From positions 1-5,082 of the forward strand of contig CAYJIR010000070.1 in the NCBI GenBank assembly GCA_964370295.1: 5,082 bases of DNA, in the 5' to 3' direction. Of this stretch, positions 1 through 5,012 are shown piece by piece. The position numbers were made by a program, and so were the translations under genes. This DNA comes from JAAYCI01 sp964370295. Lineage in GTDB: Bacteria; Bacillota; Clostridia; Oscillospirales; Ruminococcaceae. The notes under the pieces are model-generated. The model was not told where the DNA came from and did not search any database. It saw nothing but the letters and a program-made list of their open reading frames with translations. Within the stretch, counting starts at the first letter, position 1, and each line of letters starts with the position of its first letter.

Positions 1-103
1 CGTCCCTATAGAGGCTGCGCTTTCGCCCACTGCAAGGTTTATTTAGCAGGCATTAAATATTTCGCATTTAAAGAAACCGTATGCCAAATCGTAAACGACG
101 CAA
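1..103. other. Left-edge stretch, no supportable gene
   Basis: No convincing gene is visible here. In plus frame 2 a short open tail reads VPIEAALSPTARFI and stops at TAG (44-46). It could be the last residues of a gene entering from the left, since the 104-149 terminator follows about 60 bases later, but 14 residues are too few to assign. Plus frame 1 is open from base 1 to a TAA at 172-174, but it runs straight through the terminator hairpin and its translation is Cys/aromatic-rich and unlike a protein, so I do not call it. Confidence 0.3.
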
Positions 104-149
104 AAAAAGCACACCCCCTGTATTTACTGACACAGGGGGTGTGCTTTTT
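104..149. terminator. Perfect 18-bp bidirectional intrinsic terminator
   Basis: The arms at 104-121 and 132-149 are perfectly complementary over 18 bp around a 10-nt loop (122-131). The core is ACACCCCCTGT/ACAGGGGGTGT. Read leftward, the stem ends in seven T (the complement of A102-A108). Read rightward it ends in five T (145-149). The leftward T tract is better, which fits termination of the minus-strand unit ending at 251. The rightward direction could serve a gene entering from the left edge. Confidence 0.88.
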
Positions 150-250
150 CGGTATCAACCGGTATCAAGCATAAGAAAAATTCTATAGAGAGCGTTTGCT
201 TTGCGGCAAAGCCACACGAGCCCACGCTAGACGCCCTCAACAAACAGGGG
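150..250. other. Short spacer with tandem decamer and small hairpin
   Basis: This spacer lies between the terminator and the stop codon of the YbaK-like gene. It contains two adjacent 10-bp copies differing only in the last base, CGGTATCAAC (150-159) and CGGTATCAAG (160-169). It also contains a 6-bp hairpin, GCTTTG/CAAAGC (198-203 with 207-212, 3-nt loop). No coding signal is seen. The hairpin lacks a U tract directly after it in either direction, so I do not call it a terminator. Confidence 0.45.
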
Positions 251-739
251 CTAAAAACGAAGGGGATTTACTTTGTGCCCCAGGGAAGACAGAAAGGAAA
301 CAAGGTCTGCTTCGCTTAAGAATACCGTGGCCGTGTTGTCGTTTGGATGAATACCGATAAACTCACAGCCTTGCAAAGATGTATCCAAAAAAAATTCCAC
401 TTTTTTGTCCGCGTCGTTCAATAGCCCAAAAGGACTCACAGCCCCTTTGCTAAGCCCCAAATATTTAGAAAGCCGCTCGTCAGACGCAAAGGATAGCTTG
501 CTTGCGCCAAGTTTTGCCGATAGCTCGCTTAAATCTATTTTTTGCGTCGCTTCTGTCACCACCAAAAAATGACGTTTTCCTTTTGCATCACGCAAGAATA
601 AATTTTTGGCAATTTTGCTGCCTTGCGGAAAATCCAGCTCTTGCATCTCGGCTATCGTAAACACAGCCTCATGCTCCACGCTTTGGTAAGAAATATTTGC
701 CTCTTCGAGTTTTTGATACACAAATTGTTTGTTGTCCAT
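251..739 (-). CDS. YbaK/ProX-type aminoacyl-tRNA deacylase (PrdX family)
   Basis: This 162-residue cytoplasmic protein belongs to the YbaK / prolyl-tRNA synthetase-associated domain family, free-standing homologues of the ProRS editing domain. Family members hydrolyse mischarged tRNA, typically Ala-tRNA(Pro) for the ProX/PrdX branch. Visible family marks are KNLFLRD with the conserved lysine at about residue 45, GAVSPFG at about 99-105, and IHPNDNTATV at about 130-139 with His131. The single domain fills the protein and the length is typical of the branch. The start ATG (737-739) is preceded by AAAGGA about 8 nt upstream. It begins 18 nt after the stop of the XRE/cupin gene and is probably cotranscribed with it; transcription would end at the 104-149 terminator. 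The family is often found near proline or glycine reductase genes in clostridia, but the alanyl-prolyl specificity here is inferred. The other option is a YbaK-type Cys-tRNA(Pro) deacylase. Confidence 0.88.
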   Translation of the reverse strand: MDNKQFVYQKLEEANISYQSVEHEAVFTIAEMQELDFPQGSKIAKNLFLRDAKGKRHFLVVTEATQKIDLSELSAKLGASKLSFASDERLSKYLGLSKGAVSPFGLLNDADKKVEFFLDTSLQGCEFIGIHPNDNTATVFLSEADLVSFLSSLGHKVNPLRF

Positions 740-757
740 CCCTTATTTCCTTTCTTT

Positions 758-1300
758 TTATCCGTCTTGTTCCGGTATGTAAATCCAGTATACAGTGCAA
801 GGGCCCTCTCCCACTTTTTTATAGTGGTGCACTTCATGCGCCTTGATGTATATAAAGTCTCCGGGAAGCAACACAAAATTGTCTTCCCCTATGGTTACCA
901 CCAAAGACCCCTCTGCCACAATGCCAAGTTCATCGTCATGATGTCCCCAAGACATCTCCTCTTTATAATTGTCTTTTTGTATTTTCATGCTGATGATTTT
1001 GGTTTTGGCCGAGCGGTCGAATATCAGCTGATATAAAATGCCGGAACCCGTTGTGAAAAGATCGGGGCGGGCGCTGCTTTTTACAATTCGCGGTGTTTCT
1101 TCCGATTTTTCATTTAAAAAATCAGCCATGGTTATTTGCAATGCTTCGCATATTTTTTGCAAGTTTATCAAGTTTGGGCTGGTATGGTCGTTTTCCAATT
1201 TGCTAAGATATGCAGCCGAAAGCTCCGTTTTGTCGGCCAATTGCTTTAAAGTGAGTTGTTTTTGTTTGCGTATTTCTTTCAAAGAATCACCGATATGCAT
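758..1300 (-). CDS. XRE-family transcriptional regulator with C-terminal cupin domain
   Basis: This 180-residue cytoplasmic DNA-binding protein has two domains. Residues about 6-61 form an XRE/Cro-type helix-turn-helix, with LTLKQLADKTELS and AAYLSKLEN as the two helices, followed by SPNLINLQKICEAL. Residues about 105-176 form a cupin_2 barrel. There, GHHDDE with E124-x6-G131 resembles cupin motif 1, and LLPGDFIYI followed by H155/H158/H159 resembles motif 2. Regulators of this architecture usually sense a small metabolite or metal through the cupin; the ligand is not readable here. The ATG at 1298-1300 follows AAAGGACGG (1308-1316), and a TATAAT box lies at 1333-1338. The gene is transcribed away from the grd genes and leads a two-gene unit with the YbaK-like gene. 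A role in controlling itself or the divergent grd promoter is plausible from position only. Domain assignment is secure; target and effector are not. Confidence 0.9.
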   Translation of the reverse strand: MHIGDSLKEIRKQKQLTLKQLADKTELSAAYLSKLENDHTSPNLINLQKICEALQITMADFLNEKSEETPRIVKSSARPDLFTTGSGILYQLIFDRSAKTKIISMKIQKDNYKEEMSWGHHDDELGIVAEGSLVVTIGEDNFVLLPGDFIYIKAHEVHHYKKVGEGPCTVYWIYIPEQDG

Positions 1301-1332
1301 ATGTATCCGTCCTTTACACTTTTATAACCCAT

Positions 1333-1361
1333 ATTATACCGAAATTTTCAAAAAAATTCCA
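1333..1361 (-). promoter_or_regulatory. Proximal promoter of the XRE/cupin gene
   Basis: On the minus strand a perfect TATAAT lies at 1338-1333, about 33 nt upstream of the start codon. With a 17-bp spacer the -35 is TGGAAT (1361-1356), only 3 of 6 consensus bases. Transcription would start near 1326 and give a short leader carrying the AAAGGACGG site. The -10 is convincing and the -35 is weak. Confidence 0.45.
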
Positions 1362-1570
1362 CCGTTTCTTGTTAGATAGACGCTGCTTTATCGTTTGCCT
1401 GTGGGCTTCCTTTGTAAGAAAAGTAGCGGCTTTAAAAAACGCCACATGGCACTGTGCTCGTGCGTAAAATACCGGGACTTTTTGGGTATACCCTCCTTAT
1501 CAACCGAAAACAAATCGCTTTTATATCTTTAAACAACAAAAACAGTCGCATAATTCTAAAATGATTAATT
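1361..1570 (-). ncRNA. Candidate structured RNA or long leader, family unknown
   Basis: This block lies downstream of a good leftward promoter (1577-1604) and contains no open frame of note. Its right part is AT-rich, but about 1381-1494 is clearly richer in G+C and inverted repeats than the surrounding spacer. On the minus strand these include the palindrome GGGTATACCC (1484-1493) and a 9-bp pairing of UGCC-(A)-UGUGG with CCACAGGCA (one bulged A). Inside that arm are hairpins GUGGC/GCCGC and UUUCUU-ACAA-AGGAAG. ACGC/GCGU pairs just outside it across an internal loop. A long imperfect hairpin with an internal bubble is possible, faintly like 6S RNA in outline. I recognise no Rfam family and see no intrinsic terminator at its left end, so it may simply be the 5' leader of the XRE/cupin mRNA. 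The function is unknown. Confidence 0.3.
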
Positions 1571-1576
1571 AGCACA

Positions 1577-1604
1577 AGTATAGCACACAATACGTGGAAT
1601 TCAA
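1577..1604 (-). promoter_or_regulatory. Distal leftward promoter with extended -10
   Basis: On the minus strand, TTGAAT (1604-1599) is separated by 16 bp from TATACT (1582-1577), with TGC immediately before the -10 to give the extended form TGCTATACT. Transcription would begin near 1570 and run into the 1361-1570 block and then the XRE/cupin gene, some 270 nt downstream. It is the better of the two leftward promoters by consensus. An inverted repeat (1595-1610) overlaps its -35. Confidence 0.5.
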
Positions 1605-1610
1605 TTTCCA
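1595..1610. promoter_or_regulatory. Inverted repeat over the leftward -35, possible operator
   Basis: TGGAA (1595-1599) and TTCCA (1606-1610) form a 5-bp inverted repeat with a 6-bp centre, placed over the -35 element of the distal leftward promoter. This is a typical position for a repressor site. The region is AT-rich and the arms are short, so chance is possible. The binding protein is unknown. Confidence 0.25.
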
Positions 1611-1627
1611 ATTTATATTTTTTTCGG

Positions 1628-1656
1628 TTTTGTATCTATATACAGAAAACTATAAT
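1628..1656 (+). promoter_or_regulatory. Possible upstream rightward promoter with spacer palindrome
   Basis: A perfect TATAAT lies at 1651-1656, with a weak -35 (TTTTGT, 1628-1633) at 17-bp spacing. Between them sits an inverted repeat, TGTAT-CTAT-ATACA (1631-1644), which is an operator-like position. Transcripts would begin near 1663, giving grdX a leader of more than 200 nt. The DNA here is very AT-rich, which makes TATAAT cheap; the call rests on the combination. Confidence 0.22.
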
Positions 1657-1737
1657 AATAATTGTGCATTTATAAATTTAATTTCATGTATGTTAACAAA
1701 CAGGGAGTGTGCAAAAGCGAATAATCTGTCGAAATAA

Positions 1738-1755
1738 CCAAATGTGACATTTTGG
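1738..1755. promoter_or_regulatory. Inverted repeat just upstream of the grdX -35
   Basis: CCAAATG (1738-1744) and CATTTTGG (1748-1755) form an inverted repeat with one unpaired T. Its heart, AAATGT-G-ACATTT, is a perfect 6-bp palindrome around a single G. It ends 1 bp before the proposed -35 at 1757, where an activator or repressor of the grd promoter would bind. The protein that would bind is unknown; the divergent XRE/cupin regulator is one candidate. Confidence 0.3.
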
Positions 1756-1756
1756 A

Positions 1757-1784
1757 TTGTTTTTAAAACTCCTTGTGCTATACT
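1757..1784 (+). promoter_or_regulatory. Promoter of the grdX-grdE-grdB operon
   Basis: TATACT (1779-1784) is preceded by TGC, making the extended -10 TGCTATACT. The -35 is weak (TTGTTT, 1757-1762) at 16-bp spacing, as is common with an extended -10. Transcription would start near 1791 and give an untranslated leader of about 90 nt before ATG 1880. Its core TGTGCTATACT (1774-1784) is identical to that of the divergent promoter at 1587-1577. Confidence 0.55.
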
Positions 1785-1879
1785 AAATATTAACGGTTGT
1801 GAAAAAAAGTTTCGAAAAACAAGGATTTCAACCAACAAACTTACATTTTGGAAAATTCAAAGGAAAGATGGGGGCAACA

Positions 1880-2296
1880 ATGCAAATTCGTGAACCCGTA
1901 TTGATAAGCAACAATCCGGCTTGCCAAACCTTGGCCGAAGGCACCCTTTCTTGCCTTTATAAAGAAACTTGGAATTATCGCGAAGTGCTTGAAGCGGCAA
2001 GGGATAAAATACTGCTTGGGTATCATTTGTTGTCTCACCCATTGGCCGGCAGCTTAAAGCCCAACCAAACACCCTATCGCTCTGTATTGTTGGCGAAAGA
2101 ATCCGTAAGTGGGCCCGACTGTGCCCAAAGCTTGCTTATGATAGAAACGGCTTTGCAGGCCTACGAAAAATTTCAAAATCAGCGCGCCACACCAAATTGG
2201 TCCGCTTGTATACAGCGAGATTTTGCAACTTTAGATGTGTCTTTTATGCAGGCAACATTGGCACGTGCCGGAATAAAAACAACCGGTACGCGCTAA
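1880..2296 (+). CDS. grdX: GrdX family protein, first gene of the glycine reductase operon
   Basis: This 138-residue protein matches GrdX, the small conserved protein encoded at the head of glycine reductase clusters; its biochemical function is not established. Visible family marks are an N-terminal LISNNP (residues 8-13), the signature HPLAGSLKPNQTPYRSVLL (about 53-71), and a DFATLD segment near 114-119. No signal peptide or membrane span is seen. I chose ATG 1880, preceded by a GGGGG run about 6 nt upstream. ATG 1868 (four residues longer, preceded by AAAGGAAAG) is nearly as good. The frame stays open back to a GTG at 1799, but that codon lies about 8 nt after the predicted transcription start and the extra residues look unlike the family. 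The gene ends 29 nt before grdE and is almost certainly cotranscribed with it. Confidence 0.85.
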   Translation: MQIREPVLISNNPACQTLAEGTLSCLYKETWNYREVLEAARDKILLGYHLLSHPLAGSLKPNQTPYRSVLLAKESVSGPDCAQSLLMIETALQAYEKFQNQRATPNWSACIQRDFATLDVSFMQATLARAGIKTTGTR

Positions 2297-2312
2297 AAAA
2301 TATAATCGTAGT

Positions 2313-2318
2313 AGGAGG
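2313..2318 (+). promoter_or_regulatory. Strong ribosome binding site fixing the grdE start
   Basis: AGGAGG lies 7 nt before ATG 2326. It decides the start: the frame is open further upstream, to an ATG at 2197 inside grdX, but that region overlaps another gene. The product from 2326 begins MRLELGKIYI, the usual GrdE N-terminus. Confidence 0.9.
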
Positions 2319-2325
2319 TATAAAG

Positions 2326-3609
2326 ATGCGCTTGGAATTGGGGAAAATCTATATCCAAGACGTACAATTCGCCGAGAAAACTTATGTTGACAAAGGTGTT
2401 TTGTATGTGTGCAAAGAAGAATTGGAACAATTGGTACTGGAAGACGAAAGGATTGTTAAAGCCACGGTGGAGCTGGCCCGCCCGGGAGAAAGCGTGCGCA
2501 TCACACCGGTGAAAGATTGTATAGAGCCACGTGTAAAACTGAGCGGTGGCGAAATGTTCCCCGGCGTTATTGGGAAGGTGGACAAAGTGGGAAGTGGACG
2601 CACCCATGCCCTAGAGGGCGCGTGTGTCATCACGGTGGGAAAAATTGTGGCGTTTCAAGAGGGCATCATCGACATGAGTGGCCCCACCGCAAAATACACA
2701 CCTTTTTCCAAAACACAGAACATCTGTGTGGTTTTAGAGCCGGCCGACGGCCTTGAAACACATGCATACGAAGAGGCCGGAAGGCTGGCCGGGCTGAAAG
2801 TAGCCACAAAAATTGGAGAATGCGCAAGAGATTTAGAGCCCGATTCGCTGGAAGTCTTCGAAACGCTTCCCTTGCAAAAACAAATAGAGCAGTATCCAAA
2901 CTTGCCCAAAATCGGATATATCCACATGTTGCAAAGCCAAGGTTTATTGCATGATACCTACTATTATGGAACCGATGCAAAACAGCTTTTACCCACTTTT
3001 ATGTATCCCACCGAAATCATGGATGGTGCCATTGTAAGCGGAAACTGCGTTGCCCCCTGTGACAAGGTGACAAGCTACCATCACTTGCACAACCCTGTGA
3101 TAGAGGATTTGTATAAACGTCATGGCAAGGATTTGAACTTTATTGGGGTTATTTTAACAAACGAGAATGTGTATTTGGCCGATAAAATCCGCTCTTCTGA
3201 CATGGTGGCAAAACTGGTGGAATTTTTAGGGCTGGACGGTGTTCTCATCAGCGAAGAAGGCTATGGAAACCCGGATGCCGATTTGATGATGAACTGCCAA
3301 AAAGTGGCTCAAACCGGAACAAAAGTGGTGTTGATAACCGATGAATTCCCCGGCGCAGACGGAAAATCATATTCCTTGGCCGACGGTGTTCCCGAGGCAG
3401 AGCACATTGTATCTTGCGGCAACGGAAATGTAATTGTTCACTTCCCACCCATGGACAAGGTCATCGGCATGTTGGATTACGTGGAAATGCAAATTGGTGG
3501 GTTTGCCGGCAGCTTAAAACCGGATGGCAGCATCGATGCCGAATTGCAAATCATCATTGCTTCCACCATTGCCAACGGCTTCAATCACTTGGCCGCACGC
3601 GGCTACTAG
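2326..3609 (+). CDS. grdE: Glycine reductase component B, GrdE proprotein (alpha/beta subunits)
   Basis: This 427-residue cytoplasmic protein is GrdE, the non-selenium part of substrate-specific protein B of glycine reductase. It binds glycine, probably as a Schiff base to a carbonyl group, so that GrdB and selenoprotein A can cleave the C-N bond. Family marks are VELARPGESVRITPVKD, VGSGRTHALEG, FQEGIIDMSGP and PTEIMDGAIVSGNCVAPCDK. In characterised GrdE the proprotein is cut before an internal cysteine to give two subunits, one with a pyruvoyl-type N-terminus. The matching junction here is Asn240/Cys241 (codons 3043-3048), predicting chains of 240 and 187 residues. The length is that of the family. 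I prefer GrdE over the sarcosine and betaine paralogues GrdG/GrdI because of the adjacent grdX and the GrdB partner, though the paralogues are close. The next gene starts 15 nt after the TAG stop. Confidence 0.93.
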   Translation: MRLELGKIYIQDVQFAEKTYVDKGVLYVCKEELEQLVLEDERIVKATVELARPGESVRITPVKDCIEPRVKLSGGEMFPGVIGKVDKVGSGRTHALEGACVITVGKIVAFQEGIIDMSGPTAKYTPFSKTQNICVVLEPADGLETHAYEEAGRLAGLKVATKIGECARDLEPDSLEVFETLPLQKQIEQYPNLPKIGYIHMLQSQGLLHDTYYYGTDAKQLLPTFMYPTEIMDGAIVSGNCVAPCDKVTSYHHLHNPVIEDLYKRHGKDLNFIGVILTNENVYLADKIRSSDMVAKLVEFLGLDGVLISEEGYGNPDADLMMNCQKVAQTGTKVVLITDEFPGADGKSYSLADGVPEAEHIVSCGNGNVIVHFPPMDKVIGMLDYVEMQIGGFAGSLKPDGSIDAELQIIIASTIANGFNHLAARGY

Positions 3610-3624
3610 AAAGGGGAATGTGAA

Positions 3625-4929
3625 ATGAGTAAACGCATTATACACTATATAAACAACTTCTTTGCCGGCGTAGGCGGCGAGGAAATGGCACATATACCGC
3701 CCGAAAAACGAGAGGGGCCCGTGGGTCCGGGGCTTGCCTTTAAAACCGCTTTTGGCGAGGAGGCCGAAGTTGTGTCCACCCTTATTTGTGGCGATAACTA
3801 CATGGGTGAAAACACAGAAAAAGCACTGGAGCAGCTTCTTTCTTGGATTAAGGAAGAAAATGCCGACATGGTGATTGCCGGCCCCGCCTTCAATGCAGGA
3901 CGTTATGGCTTTGCTTGTGGCAGTTTGGTAAAAGCCGTGCAAGACGAGCTGGGGATACCTGCTTTCACAGCCATGTACGATGAAAACCCGGGCGTGGATT
4001 CTTTTCGCAAAGACATCTACATTTTAAAGGCGGCGAATTCTGCGGCCGGTATGCGCACAGCCGTGCCTGCCATGACAGCCTTTGCAAAAAAATTACTCAA
4101 CGACCAAGAGATTTTAGGCCCGGCGGAAGAGGGTTACTTTGAGCGTGGAATTCGTGTGAATTATTTCCACGAAAAACGCGGTAGCGAAAGAGCCGTAGAG
4201 ATGTTGCTTCAAAAGATAGCCGGCAACCAACCGGTTACAGAATATCCCCTGCCGGTTATAGACAAAGTGGCTCCGGTGGCTCCGGTGGCCGACATGGCCC
4301 ATACCAAAGTGGCGCTGGTTACTTCCGGCGGCATTGTGCCCACAGACAACCCAGACCACATCGAGTCTTCCTCGGCCAGCAAATATGGCATTTACAGCAT
4401 TCAAAGCATGGATAGCCTGAGTGAAAACGACTTTACCACCATCCACGGTGGCTATGACCGCCAATTTGTGCTGTTAAATCCCAATCTTGTGGTACCGCTA
4501 GATGCTATGCGTGAATTGGAGCGCGATGGAGAAATCGGCGAATTGGCAAATTATTTCATCACGACCACCGGCACAGGCACCTCCACAGATGCGGCAAAGG
4601 GATTTGCCAAGGAATATGCCCAAAAGCTGTTAGAAGATAAAATAGGAGCCGTTATTTTAACCTCTACCTGAGGCACCTGCACACGTTGCGGTGCAACGAT
4701 GGTAAAAGAAATAGAAAGAGTTGGTATTCCTGTGGTGCATATTGCCACGGTTACACCCATTTCCAAAACAATCGGTGCCAACAGAATTGTGCCGGGTGTG
4801 GGCATTCCTCATCCTTTGGGAGACCCAAAACTTTCCGAAGAAAAACAGTATGAGCTGCGCAAAAGCATGGTAAGAAAAGCATTACAGGCATTGCAAACAC
4901 CTATAGAGGATCAAACCATTTTCGCATAG
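3625..4929 (+). CDS. grdB: Glycine reductase selenoprotein B (GrdB), Sec at codon 349
   Basis: This 434-residue cytoplasmic selenoprotein is the gamma subunit of protein B. With GrdE it binds glycine and transfers the carboxymethyl group as a selenoether to selenoprotein A. The frame meets TGA at 4669-4671 and continues to TAG 4927-4929. Both halves belong to one protein: the sequence across the codon is LTST-U-GTCTRCGAT, the GrdB active-site motif U-x-x-C-x-x-C with Sec349, Cys352 and Cys355. Other family marks are EGPVGPG (30-36), ICGDNYM (54-60), GPAFNAGRYG (86-95), HIESSSASKYG (245-255) and GANRIVPGVGIPHPLGDP near the C-terminus. The ATG at 3625 follows AAAGGGG by 8 nt. A naive gene call would give a 348-residue truncated protein plus a 76-residue fragment from 4699. 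Read-through needs SelA, SelB, SelD and tRNA-Sec encoded elsewhere. GrdF/GrdH (sarcosine, betaine) are close relatives; neighbours favour GrdB. Confidence 0.95.
4665..4704 (+). promoter_or_regulatory. Bacterial SECIS-like element for the grdB UGA
   Basis: One base after the UGA (4669-4671) a hairpin begins. GCACC (4673-4677) pairs with GGUGC (4690-4694), U4678 is bulged, GCA (4679-4681) pairs with UGC (4687-4689), and the loop is CACGU (4682-4686). An outer helix UACC (4665-4668)/GGUA (4701-4704) would enclose the UGA in an internal loop. A bulged U in the upper stem is a hallmark of bacterial SECIS elements recognised by SelB. The apical loop here differs from E. coli fdhF, and the spacing to the UGA is shorter. 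Confidence 0.72.
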
Positions 4930-4963
4930 CACACCCAACAGAATATTTTGCCATTACATTGTA

Positions 4964-5011
4964 AAATCACCTTCCTTTGGCAGGAAGATGCCTGCCAAAG
5001 GAAGGTGATTT
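4964..5011. terminator. Perfect 21-bp inverted repeat after grdB
   Basis: The arms 4964-4984 and 4991-5011 are perfectly complementary over 21 bp around the loop AAGATG (4985-4990), 34 nt after the grdB stop. It is placed like an operon-end terminator or 3' stabilising hairpin. However, only three T follow on the rightward side, while four follow on the leftward side, so termination may be partial. The 3' arm contains AAGGAAGGTG, a ribosome-binding-site-like run 5 nt before ATG 5013. Confidence 0.6.
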
Positions 5012-5012
5012 A

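Noticed and set aside
1..174. Plus-strand frame 1 open from the window edge to TAA 172-174
   Set aside because: It crosses the perfect 18-bp terminator hairpin, and its translation is rich in Cys and aromatics with no recognisable pattern; openness is probably chance.
1447..1463. TGGCAC resembling a sigma-54 -24 element
   Set aside because: The required GC of the -12 element is not at the proper spacing on this strand (TCGTGC instead of TTGCW), so it is not a sigma-54 promoter.
1381..1500. Glycine, c-di-GMP or S-box riboswitch in the divergent spacer
   Set aside because: Partial similarities such as CACAGGCAAAC are present, but the conserved cores of these families (for example GACGCAAAGCC of the c-di-GMP-I class) are missing.
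1690..1737. 15-codon ATG frame (MLTNREC...) as a leader peptide before grdX
   Set aside because: It has no ribosome binding site, no run of regulatory codons and no attenuator hairpin, and it lies upstream of the better rightward promoter.
2197..2325. Longer grdE frame starting inside grdX
   Set aside because: The extra residues are encoded over grdX and do not resemble GrdE; AGGAGG before ATG 2326 and the MRLELGKIYI start settle the question.
3618..3623. ATG-TGA start-stop between grdE and grdB
   Set aside because: It lies one base after the AAGGGG site, too close for initiation, and is part of the normal spacer before ATG 3625.
4699..4929. Separate 76-residue gene starting at ATG 4699
   Set aside because: It is the in-frame C-terminal part of grdB after the selenocysteine codon and has no ribosome binding site of its own.
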